Assembly: GCA_963838805.1 (NCBI GenBank)
Contig: CAWISK010000009.1
Coordinates: 124,001 to 188,000, forward strand
From: CAVRQM01 sp963838805
GTDB lineage: Bacteria; Pseudomonadota; Alphaproteobacteria; Acetobacterales; Acetobacteraceae
Length of the DNA stretch: 64,000 nt
Direction: 5' to 3'
Of the stretch, positions 19,422-28,669 are shown piece by piece. A program made the translations under genes and the position numbers. The notes below the pieces were generated by a model. It ran no database searches. It was not told the origin of the DNA and saw only the letters and a list, made by a program, of their open reading frames with translations. Positions within the stretch are counted from its first letter, which is position 1. Each line of letters begins with the position of its first letter.

Positions 19422-19809
19422 TCAGTAGCCATCGACATAGCTGATGATACGACAATTGGCCGAACCGCACCCCCACGCATTGCCCGAGGTGTTGCTCAGG
19501 TCGGAGATGATGGTGATCGTGGCGCCGGTTCCGTCCTCAAGCACGAAACCCGCTACCGCGCGCTCGATCATGAGCGCCGCTGTCGCATTGGCTTTGATCT
19601 GCCAGGCGAAGAAGGTGATGTTCCCGGCCGACGAGCCGCCGGTGCACTGAACCGTGACTCGCGCCGACGTCGAGTCCGCCCCGGTTGCCACCTGCACGGC
19701 GGGAGCCTTGCACGAAACGGTCGTCTCGGTGGCGGAGGCGCTCTTGACGGCAAACGGCAGGAGCAACGCGCCGAGCAGAAGTGCGGGCAAAATCTTGCAG
19801 GTTGGACAT
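19422..19809 (-). CDS. secreted hypothetical protein (one frameshift in the signal peptide)
   Basis: Predicted exported protein of about 128 residues. The best start is ATG 19809, which follows an AAGGA ribosome site; the reading then shifts by one base near 19797 to give LPALLLGALLLPFAVKSASA, a typical signal peptide. The mature part has two Cys pairs (VSCKAP, VQCTGG, WGCGSANC) and many Ser/Thr/Ala residues, suggesting a small disulfide-bonded beta protein. No family recognised. Flanked by two other small minus-strand genes. Confidence 0.6.
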
Positions 19810-19844
19810 CGGTGATTTTCCTTCTGTGTGTTGGGCTTTTGCCC

Positions 19845-19955
19845 TCATTGGTGGCGGCACGGGTCCGGAGGCAGGGCCGACGCGGGGCCGGTGTAGGCGG
19901 TCATGGCACCGCTAAGTGCCAGCACGGCCAGCACGGCGAAGAACAGCCTTCTCAT
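19845..19955 (-). CDS. short secreted peptide, putative
   Basis: A 36-residue frame, MRRLFFAVLAVLALSGAMTA then a short Pro/Cys tail. It begins at ATG 19955 after an AAGGTG ribosome-site-like sequence. The N-terminus is a clear signal peptide, leaving a mature peptide of roughly 12-15 residues. It is divergent from the LuxR-type regulator gene and upstream of the secreted protein 19422-19809. Real expression is uncertain; the frame extends upstream without protein-like content. Confidence 0.4.
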   Translation of the reverse strand: MRRLFFAVLAVLALSGAMTAYTGPASALPPDPCRHQ

Positions 19956-20102
19956 GGCGATCACCTTTGTCACCTTTTGTTGCCGTGAAAGCGTGATCAA
20001 CATGACTCGGTTTCGGGATGAAAACTTCCCCCGTTCGTGGTATTTCTTCTTCAAGGCCGAAAACGTTTCCTGCATCGACTGCATGGGTCGGAGGCGGTGG
20101 CA

Positions 20103-21217
20103 GTGTCGCAACTCGGATCGTCCAGACGAGTGATCGCGCGCATCCAGCGGCTATGCAGCCTCGGGCTGGGTGGCCAAATCGTGATCCCAGAACTCGTGCG
20201 TGAGCTCCACTCTCTCGTTCCGTCAAGCAGCAATGCGTTCTTTTGGGCCGGCCCGAATTTGGAGCTGGCCAACATGCACAGCGACGACCCGGAAGCGGCG
20301 GAACTCGCGCCGTTCTATCTGCGCGAGTTCCACAATCGGCGCGAACGGGAGACCATGATCACTTTCACGGAGTTCATGCGCAACCGGTATGCGTCCGCAG
20401 TAGCAATGTTCCACGAGCGAGCCATAAAGGTGGACCGGCACGATTTCGTCAAGAAGCGACATGTACAACCTGATCTTGCGTCCGCTGCAATGGGAAGGAA
20501 ACATTTTACAGGTCAAGGTCTCAGATCACGGACATCATCTCGGGGCTCTGCAGCTCGGCCGACCTGCCAACGTCGCCGAGTTCACGCGTCGCGATGTACG
20601 ACTGCTGGAAGCGATCGCTCCCTTCGTCGCCCACGCGCTGACGGACCACCGGGCGGACGGCCCATTCATCGAGAGCGACAAAATAGCATTGGTTATCGCC
20701 GACGCTTCTGGCCGCGTATTGCATTTGAGCCGGCATGCGGGCCAGCTCTTGCTGATGGCACGCTTTCCGTCGCTGTCGCCGGAAATTGCAGGGCGGATGC
20801 GCGGCCCTCTTCTGCCGGACGCGGTGGTGCGTCTCTGCAAGGCTCTCGGCGCACAGGGAGACGACGCTGTTTTGCCGGCGCCCGCCACGTGGCGCCAGCG
20901 CAATCCCTGGGGCGAGTTTGTTTTCCGCGCGCATGTGATGGAGCCGAGCACGCCAGCGTCAACCCGGCTGATCGGGATTTCCGTCGAGCATCGTGAGCCA
21001 CTGCTGCTCAATGTCGCCCGCCGCATCGACGAGCTGTCGCTCTCACACCGCGAGTCGCAATTGTGTCTCGCCCTCGTGGCCGGGCGGAAGCGCGCCGAAA
21101 TCGCCGCACAGGATGGGGATCAGCGTGCATACGGCGATCACCCATTGCAGGAACCTTTACGCCAAGCTCGACGTCCACACGCGTGGCGAGTTGGTCGAGA
21201 AGCTACGGGTGATGTGA
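20103..21217 (+). CDS. LuxR-type helix-turn-helix regulator (two frameshifts)
   Basis: Roughly 370-residue transcription factor rebuilt from three frames with breaks near 20460 and 21115, both advancing by one. The N-terminal two thirds look like a GAF/PAS-type sensory region (FFWAGPNLELANMHSDDPEA; LGALQLGRPANVAEFTRRD; IALVIADASGRVLHLSRHA). The C-terminus is a LuxR-type HTH: LSHRESQLCLALVAGRKRAEIA, then ISVHTAITHCRNLYAKLDVHTRGELVEKLR. The start is uncertain (GTG 20103 or 20097). Base composition is lower in GC than the flanking core genes. It ends 47 bases from, and converges on, the coiled-coil gene. Confidence 0.75.
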
Positions 21218-21264
21218 TCCCATCGGCCGAAGGCGCTGGCCTGCCGTGCGATATTCCGGCGTTG

Positions 21265-22561
21265 TCAAAGATGATAGATGAACGAACGGATTTCCTGTCC
21301 CGCCATATTGAGCGGATAGCCGCCCTGCGGCTTCGGATAATCCGCGTGCAGGGACACGCCCGTCGTGTCGCTGCCGGCCTTTCGGTAGGTGCGCCCGTCA
21401 ATGCTGAGCGAATCCCGAGCCGCGGATCTGCGACGCGTACATATGATGGTCAGCACGGAGGGCGTGCCGAACGGACCGCGTTTCGCCGGCGCATAGCTGG
21501 CATTCTTGAACTCGGTCCAGAACGCCTTCACCTCGTCCTCGAACTTCTTCCACTCCTTCTTCTCGCGTTCCTTGCGGGCATCCTCGGCCGACATGCCCAC
21601 CGGCCCGCGCAGCCGGTCCACCAGGCTTTCCATCCAGGCCACGGTCCCCGGGTCGTTGGCCCGCCCGCTCAGCATGTCTTTCAGGTCGAGCGTGGGCCAG
21701 TTCTTGATCGCCGCGTCGAGCCGCGGCAGCAGATCGTCCATCTGCTGGCTCTTGGGGTTGGGGACGCCGGTAAGCGTGTCGGCGATCGCCTGCGCGTCCG
21801 CCTCGATCTGCGTTCGATCCTTCTGAATCGCCTTGCGGCGATTGGCCATCTCATACAGCGTGCGCTGGTCGGCGAGAGATGTCGGCATGCCGCCCGGCAA
21901 CGAGTGCCTTCTTGAACGAGTCCATCATCGCCTCGACGCCCTTCTTTTCGGCCTCGAACTCGGCGATGGCGTGCTCATAGGCTTCCACGCTCAATTCGGC
22001 TTCCGAGAGGCCGAGTGCCGCGAGCGCGTCGCGGCAGGCTTTGGGCGAGGCGCGTACGGAATCGTTCAGGTAGGCGTCGATGTCCTTGGCGCGCGTCTCG
22101 ATGCCCTTGATCCGCTTCTCCAGCGCCTCGGAGGCGGCGACCGCCTTCTCGGGATCGTCGAGTTCGCGCAGCGCCAGGAGTCCGGCAGGGGTGAGAAAGG
22201 CGAGCCGCGCCGTGTCGATCTTGCCCAGCGCCTGGGCGCGCAGCGCAGCCTTTTCGGTCGAGGCGCGCACTTGGTCCACGGCCGCGCGCGCGCCGGTCTT
22301 ATGTGCTGGCGCGAGGGTTGCCGGCCCAGGGTTCTGGGCGATCGCGATCTTGTCCGGGGCGGTTCCCAGTTCGGTGCCCTCCGCGCCGCTCAATTCCGCC
22401 GGCGCATCCCCCACCAGCGTTGTCAAGTTGCCTTTCAGCGTTGACAGCTCCGAGCGCTTGGACTTGCTGTTGCCGAGCAGACCCTCGACATCGTCGCACC
22501 ACCCACGCAGGGCGACGATCTTCGGGTCGGTCGAGGGTGTGGCGGTGGCGCTATACGACAT
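21265..22561 (-). CDS. large coiled-coil hypothetical protein (one frameshift)
   Basis: About 431 residues rebuilt from two frames; the join is at about 21909, where KKALVAG passes to GMPTSLADQRTLYEMA. It starts MSYSATATPSTDPK at 22561. The body is Ala/Glu/Lys-rich and predicted helical or coiled coil. A strongly charged hinge, DARKEREKKEWKKFEDEV, precedes a different C-terminal region of about 75 residues (from YAPAKRGPFG) that is rich in Gly/Ser/Tyr and ends in the last sense codons. That architecture is reminiscent of effector or toxin proteins with a swappable C-terminus, but no domain was recognised. Lies nine bases after the gene 22570-23037. Confidence 0.7.
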
Positions 22562-22569
22562 GGCTGCCT

Positions 22570-23037
22570 CTATTGAAGATGGTCGGCGATGGCTTGCAGC
22601 GCGTCGCTCAGCGTGGCGCGCACGCTGACCGGCACCAGCGGGTTCTCGTCGACCTTCCGCACCAGCTCGTCGGTGGCGAGGAAGTCCAAATAGCCGGAGA
22701 TGGCGCGGCGGATCGCCGGATTGTGCGTCGAACGCTGATCCGCGGCGGAGTTCAGCGCGGCGTCGATCGTGTCCCCGATCTCGTCGTTCAGCTCCCGCAG
22801 TTCGGCCGCGAGGTCCTGGGCCAGCTTCGCGCGCTCCGGCAGCGTTGTCGCCAGCATGCGCGCGAGCGTGTCGATCTGTCCGGCGACGCGGCTCTTGGCG
22901 CCGGCAAAGGCCAGCAGCGAGGAGCGGTAGGCGATGAGCGAGCCCGCGCCGCGCGGAGGCGGCAGAGTGACTCCCAGCACGCGTCTCAGCCACAGCCGTT
23001 TCGCGTCGGCGTCGCCGGTTTCGGGCATTGCCATCAT
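22570..23037 (-). CDS. helical hypothetical protein upstream of the coiled-coil gene
   Basis: 155 residues, almost entirely helical. It starts MMAMPETGDADAKRLWLRRVLG and contains GAKSRVAGQIDTLARML, LAAELRELNDEIGDTIDAALN and a C-terminal YLDFLATDELVRKVDENP ... VSVRATLSDALQAI segment. Proteins with that last segment are, as far as I recall, found near effector or contractile-injection-type genes, but this could not be checked. Eight bases separate it from the downstream coiled-coil gene, so the two are probably one transcript. Confidence 0.7.
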   Translation of the reverse strand: MMAMPETGDADAKRLWLRRVLGVTLPPPRGAGSLIAYRSSLLAFAGAKSRVAGQIDTLARMLATTLPERAKLAQDLAAELRELNDEIGDTIDAALNSAADQRSTHNPAIRRAISGYLDFLATDELVRKVDENPLVPVSVRATLSDALQAIADHLQ

Positions 23038-23150
23038 CCTGTCTTTCCGAAGCGGACCATAACCCAACGCGCGGAACCTGGGAGTGCCGTAAGGCACAGT
23101 CTGTCAGACGGGCATTGACGCGGCGGCAGGGCCGGGTAGCGTTCATTGTC

Positions 23151-24401
23151 ATGGATGTTTCCGATCGCTACCGACGCCTCGACGCGCCCGCCCTGCGCAC
23201 TTTCCTCGCCGAACTTCCGGAGGTCGCGGCCCGTCTCGGTGGCGCACCGGACGGCTGGACCTTGCGCGAGGTCAGCGACGGCAATCTCAACCTGGTCTGG
23301 ATCGCCGACGGCCCGGCCGGCGGGGTCTGCGTCAAGCAGGCGCTGCCGCATGTGCGGCTCGACCCGGCCTGGCCGCTCCCGCTCGATCGGGCCGCCTACG
23401 AGGTGGCGTGGATGCGCGCGGTAGCACCGCATGTCGGCCGCCGCATCCCCGTGCTGCATCACTACGATCCGGCGCTGTTCGCCATCGTCATGGAGAAGCT
23501 CTCGCCGCACATCATCCTGCGCGGCGGGCTGATCGCCGGCCGGCGGTTTCCCCGCGCCGCCGCGGATGTCGGCACCTATATCGCCGATGCGACCTTTGCC
23601 ACCTCCGATCTGGCGCTGCCGTTCGGCGACAAGTTCGCGTCGATGGCGGTGTTCGCGCGCAACGAGCCGATCCTGCGCATCACGGTCGATCTGGTGCTGA
23701 CCGACCCTATCGCGAGAGTCAACGCAACCGCTGGACCAGCCCGCACCTGGACGCGGCGGCGGCCGCGGTGCGCGGCGACGCGGAGCTGAAGATCGCGGCG
23801 GCACGCCTCGGCCATCGCTTCCTCGCCTGCACGCAGGCGCTGCTGCATGGCGATCTGCATACCGGCTCGGTGATGGCGACCGAGGACGATACGCGGGTGA
23901 TCGACGGCGAGTTCGCGTTCTACGGCCCGATCGGTTTCGATCTCGGCGCGTTTCTCGGCAATCTGCTGCTGGCCTGGTTCGCGCAGCCGGGACATGAGGG
24001 CAATCCGGGCGAGCGCGCCGCCTATCGCGACTGGATCGTCGAACAGATTCCGCTGTTCTGGTCCGCCTTCCACGACCGTTTTCTCGCGCTATGGCGGCAG
24101 GGCGGCCAAGGAGACGCCTATCCGGCGGCGCTTGTTCGCGGACGCGGCGGAACAGGCGGCGCTCGATGCGGAGCGCGCGCGGTTCATGGCCGAACTGTTC
24201 CAGGACATGCTGGGCTTCGCCGGGCTGAAGATGACCCGCCGCATCCTGGGCTATGCGCATGTCGCCGATTTCGAGACCATCGCCGATCCCGCGCGCCGCG
24301 CCGCCTGCGAACGCGCGGCGCTGGCTTGCGCGCGGCGGCTGATGGTCGAGGCGCCGGCGATCACGTCCTGCACGGCGCTGCTGGCGGTGCTGCCCGGCTG
24401 A
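23151..24401 (+). CDS. mtnK: 5-methylthioribose kinase (two frameshifts)
   Basis: Phosphorylates methylthioribose to its 1-phosphate, feeding the mtnBDC branch at the window start. Family blocks: SDGNLNLVWIADG (nucleotide loop), KQALPHVR, MEKLSPHIILRGGLI, ALLHGDLHTGSV (Brenner motif with the catalytic Asp) and VIDGEFAFYGPIGFDLG. The frame first steps back one base near 23710 (a missing C before the TAT of PYRES), then forward one near 24135. ATG 23151 gives the usual family N-terminus MDVSDRYRRLD. Confidence 0.9.
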
Positions 24402-24408
24402 GCGGCCG

Positions 24409-24837
24409 TCAGGACAACGCCGCCATCGCCGCGCGCCGCCCCGTGCGCAGCCGGTCGACGCTCCAGGCGCCGCCGCCCGCGACGGCGAAGTAGAGGAAGA
24501 CCCAGCAATAGAACACCGCCGCCTCTCCGTGATTGAGCAGTGGAAAGACGCTGTGCGGAGCGTGGGCCATGAAGTAGCCGATCGCCATCTCGCCGGCGAG
24601 GATGAAGGCGACCAGCCGGGTGAACAGGCCGAGCACGAGCAGCGACCCGCCGACCAGTTCCAGGATTCCGGCGAACCAGATCAGCGTAAAGACCTGCAGA
24701 TGCTCGGGCCCGGCGCCGGCGGGGAATCCCAGCAACTTGGCGGTTCCGTGCTCGACATAGAGCAGGCCCACGACGATGCGCAGCAGACTCAGCATCCGCG
24801 GCGCCCAGGCTCTCACGAGGGCATTTTCGTTCTGCAC
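24409..24837 (-). CDS. DoxX family membrane protein
   Basis: 142-residue inner-membrane protein with four predicted helices. The first helix carries RIVVGLLYVEHGTAKLLGFP, the DoxX signature, and LVGGSLLVLGLFTR marks the second. DoxX-type proteins are linked to thiol/redox stress or quinone reduction in some species; no specific role can be read here. It lies 17 bases downstream of dinB and may be the last gene of a ROK kinase-dinB-doxX transcript. Confidence 0.85.
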   Translation of the reverse strand: MQNENALVRAWAPRMLSLLRIVVGLLYVEHGTAKLLGFPAGAGPEHLQVFTLIWFAGILELVGGSLLVLGLFTRLVAFILAGEMAIGYFMAHAPHSVFPLLNHGEAAVFYCWVFLYFAVAGGGAWSVDRLRTGRRAAMAALS

Positions 24838-24854
24838 AGATCTGCGTTCCTCTC

Positions 24855-26120
24855 TTACCGTAGCAGGCCGCGCCCGCGGCCGATCGCCGTCTCGCCGAAA
24901 CGCGCCCGCAGAGCCTCGATCGCCTCCTGCCGCGCCGGCCGGCGCAGGCTGTCGGGATCGGCAAGGTCGGGCGTGTCCGCGGTCCCGGCGCTGGTGAGCG
25001 GCTGGGCGCCGAGGCCGATCAGACGGTATGCCGTACCGTCCGCCTCGCGCGCCAGCATCGTCTTGGCGGCCGCGAACAGCATGTCGGGCAGGCGTGTGGG
25101 CTGGCTCAGGCGCTGCGCACGGGTGCGCAGCGCGAAGTTTCTGTCCTTGAGCTTGAGCGTCACCCCGGCGGCGGCCAGGTGAGCGTCGCGCAGGCGCTTT
25201 GCCACCCGTTCGGCGCAGCGCCAGAGGTGGCGTTCGAGATCGGCGAGGTCGGTCAGATCGGTATCGAACGTCGTCTCGGAGCTGATCGACTTGCTCTCCC
25301 GGCGCGGATCGACCGCCCGGACGTCCTGCAGTCCGGCGCGGCGGACCAGCATCGGTCCGTCCTCGCCCAGCAGCGCCGTGGCGCTCCGGTCATCGAGCGC
25401 CTGCAACTGGCCGAGTGTCGCAATTCCTCGGGCCGCCAGCCGCCGCGCCAGCGCCGGTCCCACACCCGGCAGCAGGCGCACGCTCTCGCGGGCCAGGAGG
25501 GCAGGGGCTTCCGGCCCGAGCACGCAGAAGCCGCGCGGCTTATCGCGGCCAGCGGCGATCTTGGCGGTGAGCCGGTTGGCGGCGAGGCCCACGGAGACGG
25601 TGATACCGACCTCCTGCTCCACGGTGCGGGCGAAACGGGTCAGCACGGCGGCAGGCGGCGCCCTGTGCAGGACTTCCGTGCCGCGCAGGTCGAGCGCCGC
25701 CTCGTCGATCGACAGCGGCTGCACCAGCGGCGTCAGGCGCTGCATCAGCTCGCGCACCTGCCTTGCGGCTTCGGTGTATTTGCGGAAATCGGGGCGGATC
25801 ACCACCGCGTCCGGGCAGGCCTTCAGCGCCTTGAACATCGGCATGGCACTGCGCACCCCCTGGATGCGCGCGACATAGCAGGCGGCCGTGACCACGCCGC
25901 GCACGCCGCCGCCCACGATCACCGGACGCGAGGCCAGCTCGGGCCGGTCGCGCTTTTCGACGCTGGCGAAGAAGGCATCGCAATCGACATGGGCGATGGC
26001 GAGTTCGCGGAGTTGCGGATGGCTGACCAGACGCAAGCCGCCGCAATGCGGGCAGCCCCGCCCGGCGCCGGGCGGGAGGAACGTGTCGCAGTCGCGGCAG
26101 AGGGTTACGGGGTCGGCCAC
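24855..26120 (-). CDS. dinB: DNA polymerase IV with N-terminal zinc ribbon
   Basis: 421-residue Y-family translesion polymerase. The palm has AHVDCDAFFASVEKRDRPEL and PLSIDEAALDL, holding the metal-binding acids; the helix-hairpin-helix RLLPGVGPALARRLAARGI and the C-terminal little-finger domain are complete. The start at GTG 26120 adds about 40 residues before the canonical start, with a CRDC ... CPHC zinc-ribbon pattern at Cys8, 11, 23 and 26. This extension occurs in some alphaproteobacterial DinB proteins. Overlaps the ROK kinase gene by 16 bases. No LexA box was identified. Confidence 0.92.
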   Translation of the reverse strand: MADPVTLCRDCDTFLPPGAGRGCPHCGGLRLVSHPQLRELAIAHVDCDAFFASVEKRDRPELASRPVIVGGGVRGVVTAACYVARIQGVRSAMPMFKALKACPDAVVIRPDFRKYTEAARQVRELMQRLTPLVQPLSIDEAALDLRGTEVLHRAPPAAVLTRFARTVEQEVGITVSVGLAANRLTAKIAAGRDKPRGFCVLGPEAPALLARESVRLLPGVGPALARRLAARGIATLGQLQALDDRSATALLGEDGPMLVRRAGLQDVRAVDPRRESKSISSETTFDTDLTDLADLERHLWRCAERVAKRLRDAHLAAAGVTLKLKDRNFALRTRAQRLSQPTRLPDMLFAAAKTMLAREADGTAYRLIGLGAQPLTSAGTADTPDLADPDSLRRPARQEAIEALRARFGETAIGRGRGLLR

Positions 26121-27022
26121 ATCCAGGCGGCGCCGCGCACGCCGGACAAATCGCCGTGCTTGTTCTTCACCACCGGCGTGTTCACGAAATCCGAGAACAC
26201 GTGCTTCTTCATCACCGCAGGAACCTCGCCGTACAGGTGTTCCATGTTGGACAGCCCGCCGCCCAGCACGATCACGTCCGGGTCGAGCAGGTTGGTGATG
26301 ACGGCAAGCCCGCGCCCCAGCCGGTCGGCGTGGCGCGCCAGCGCATCGATCGCCCGCTGCTCGCCGGCGGCGGCGCGGGCGGGGATGGTGCTCGCGTCGC
26401 GCGCGTCCGGCCCGTCGCAATCCATCGCCAGCGCCGTGCCGGAGATGTAGCGCTCCAGGCAGTTGTGCTGGCCGCACCAGCAGGCGGGGCCGGGGATCTC
26501 GTCATGCGACGGCCAGGGCAGCGGGATGTGCCCCCACTCGCCGGCGATCTTGTTCGGCCCCTCGATCATGTGCCCGTCCACGACGATGCCGCCGCCGCAG
26601 CCGGTGCCGATGATGACGCCGAACACCGTGCGGTAGCCGACGCCCGCCCCGTCCGACGCCTCGGACAGCGCGAAACAGTTGGCGTCGTTGCCCACCCGCA
26701 CGTCCCGCTCCAGCGCCGCGGCGAGATCGCGGTCGAACGGATGGCCGTTCAGCGCGATCGAGTTGGCGTTCTTCACAAGGCCGGTGGCGGGGCTGATGAC
26801 GCCCGGAATGCCCACGCCGACGCTGCCGCGCCCGCCCAGCGCCCGTTCCGCACCGCCCACCAGATCGGTGATGGCGTGGATCGTGTCCGCGTAGCGCGGC
26901 GGGGTGGCGACCCGCATCCGGTGGGTGAAGGCGGCATCGCGACCCAGCGCCACGATCTCGATCTTGGTCCCGCCCAGGTCCACGCCCAGGCGGAAATCGT
27001 ACGGCTTGTCGTTCGTTGGCAT
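26105..27022 (-). CDS. ROK family sugar kinase
   Basis: 305-residue kinase of the ROK fold. The ATP phosphate loop is LGVDLGGTKIEI, GIPGVISPATGLVKNAN and GNDANCFALSEA hold the sugar-binding and catalytic Asp, and the zinc motif CWCGQHNCLE is complete. The pattern resembles fructokinase/N-acetylglucosamine kinase (Mak/NagK) members; the exact sugar cannot be decided. Starts at ATG 27022. Upstream is the divergent tusA gene, 63 bases away. Confidence 0.88.
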   Translation of the reverse strand: MPTNDKPYDFRLGVDLGGTKIEIVALGRDAAFTHRMRVATPPRYADTIHAITDLVGGAERALGGRGSVGVGIPGVISPATGLVKNANSIALNGHPFDRDLAAALERDVRVGNDANCFALSEASDGAGVGYRTVFGVIIGTGCGGGIVVDGHMIEGPNKIAGEWGHIPLPWPSHDEIPGPACWCGQHNCLERYISGTALAMDCDGPDARDASTIPARAAAGEQRAIDALARHADRLGRGLAVITNLLDPDVIVLGGGLSNMEHLYGEVPAVMKKHVFSDFVNTPVVKNKHGDLSGVRGAAWMWPTP

Positions 27023-27085
27023 TGGCGGACAATGCCGTGAACCCCCTTCTTGCTCAAGCGCCGGGGCGGGACGACATTGCGGCGC

Positions 27086-27323
27086 ATGAGCGAGACCCTG
27101 CTGGACGTGAAGGGTATGGCCTGCCCGCTGCCAGTGCTGCGCGCCAACCGTGCGCTGCGGGCGCTGGCACCTGGCGACCGGCTGCGCGTTCTGGCGACCG
27201 ATCGCGCCGCCATTGGCGATTTCCAGGCCTTCTGCCGCGAGACCGGGCACGCGCTGATCGCCTGGAGCGAGGATGCGCGGCACGCTGTCCTTCGTCATCC
27301 GCAAGAAGGCCGAGCCGGCGTGA
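27086..27323 (+). CDS. TusA-like sulfurtransferase (one frameshift)
   Basis: About 78-residue sulfur-carrier protein. It begins MSETLLDVKGMACPLPVLRA, with the catalytic Cys in the CPxP motif. The frame runs to IAWSEDA and then must advance by one base near 27277 to give the family ending GTLSFVIRKKAEPA with its stop at 27321-27323. That stop overlaps the GTG of the next gene (GTGA). Without correction the frame reads on into the deacetylase-like gene and makes a false two-domain protein. Confidence 0.88.
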
Positions 27324-28252
27324 CCGTGGCCCTGTTCACCCACGCGGCCTGCCTGCAGCACGATCCCGGTCCGTACCACCCCGAAAGCCCGGCCCGGCTG
27401 CGCCGGGTCATGCAAGCACTGGACGACCCGGCCTTCGCGCCCCTGCTGCGGCGGGAGGCGCCGCGGGCCAGCGTGGAGCAGCTACGGACGGTGCATGACG
27501 AAAGATATGTCGCAGACATACTTTCATTGGCACCCGAGCCGGGCACTCATCTGGCGCTCGACGCCGATACGCTGGTGGGCACGGGTAGCGTCGAGGCGGC
27601 GTTGCGTTCCACGGGCGGGGCGGTGGCCGCGGTCGATGCGGTGATGCAGGGCGAGGCCCACGCCGCCTTCGTGGCGACCAGGCCGCCCGGTCATCACGCC
27701 GAGCGGGCGCGGGCCATGGGGTTCTGCCTGTTCGCCTCGGCGGCCATCGCGGCACGGCACGCCCAGTTGCGGTGGGGCCTGCGGCGGGTGGCGGTGGTGG
27801 ATTTCGACGTGCATCACGGCAACGGCACGCAGGCGGCGTTCTGGGACGAGCCGGACCTGTTCTACGGATCGTCGCATCAATCGCCGTGCTTTCCCGGTAC
27901 CGGCTCCGCCGGCGAGCGGGGTGCGGCGGGCAACATCGTCAACGCGCCGCTGGCGCCCGGCACCGGCAGCGCGCGATTCCTTGCTGCCTGGACCGGCACA
28001 ATCCTGCCGGCGCTTGATGCCTTCGCCCCGGAACTGCTGATCATCTCCGCCGGATTCGACGCGCATGCGGCCGATCCGCTGGCCCAGCTTCAGCTCCGCA
28101 CCGAGGATTACGGCATTTTGACCGAAGCCCTGCTGGAGCGGGCACGGCAGCATTGCGGCGGGCGGGTGGTCTCGGTTCTGGAAGGAGGCTATGACCTCGA
28201 CGCGCTGGCAGAAAGCTGCGCCTTGCATGTCCGCACCCTGTTGCAAAACTGA
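27320..28252 (+). CDS. histone deacetylase family metal hydrolase
   Basis: 310-residue zinc-dependent deacetylase-like enzyme (AcuC/acetylpolyamine amidohydrolase clan). Catalytic blocks: RPPGHHAERARAMGFC with the His pair, VAVVDFDVHHGNGTQ with the zinc Asp and His, and ISAGFDAHAADPL with the second zinc Asp. Bacterial substrates vary (acetylpolyamines, acetyl-lysine), so the name is kept general. The start is GTG 27320, overlapping tusA. xseB lies about 130 bases downstream. Confidence 0.9.
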   Translation: MTVALFTHAACLQHDPGPYHPESPARLRRVMQALDDPAFAPLLRREAPRASVEQLRTVHDERYVADILSLAPEPGTHLALDADTLVGTGSVEAALRSTGGAVAAVDAVMQGEAHAAFVATRPPGHHAERARAMGFCLFASAAIAARHAQLRWGLRRVAVVDFDVHHGNGTQAAFWDEPDLFYGSSHQSPCFPGTGSAGERGAAGNIVNAPLAPGTGSARFLAAWTGTILPALDAFAPELLIISAGFDAHAADPLAQLQLRTEDYGILTEALLERARQHCGGRVVSVLEGGYDLDALAESCALHVRTLLQN

Positions 28253-28384
28253 CACAGCCGCGCCGCTTCTTCCACACCGCCTGCGCCAATTGTCCACGAA
28301 TCGGCTACGTCCCGCGTTGCTGGTCGAATGGATCAGCGGAACGCCGGACGGATCTTTCCCGTGACTCCGACCCCTGAGACTCTC

Positions 28385-28669
28385 ATGCCCCCTGAGACGA
28401 CGCCCGACCCCGACCCCGCGCTGGCCGATCTGTCGTTCGAGGATGCGCTGTCGGAGCTGGAGCGGATCGTGCGCGGGCTGGAGAGCGGGCAGCAGCGGCT
28501 CGAGGAAGCCATCACCGCCTATGAGCGCGGATCGTCGCTGCGGCGGCATTGCGAGGCCAAGCTGCGCGAGGCGGAGATGCGCGTCGAGCGCATCGTCACC
28601 GCCGGCGACGGCACACCCCGGCCGGCCACGAACGCGGCCCCGGGCCAGGACGAGGAGATTCCGTTTTGA
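28385..28669 (+). CDS. xseB: exodeoxyribonuclease VII small subunit
   Basis: 94-residue small subunit of exonuclease VII, which processes single-stranded DNA. The signature LSFEDALSELERIVRGLESG is followed by LEEAITAYERGSSLRRHCEAKL. ATG 28385 fits family length; an in-frame start 57 bases upstream is less likely. The stop overlaps the dxs start (TTGA), the usual alphaproteobacterial xseB-dxs pairing. Confidence 0.93.
   Translation: MPPETTPDPDPALADLSFEDALSELERIVRGLESGQQRLEEAITAYERGSSLRRHCEAKLREAEMRVERIVTAGDGTPRPATNAAPGQDEEIPF

Noticed and set aside
27086..28252. A TusA-histone deacetylase fusion protein read as one frame
   Set aside because: The TusA ending and stop appear one base over at 27279-27323 and overlap the GTG of the deacetylase gene, so the fusion comes from a single inserted base.
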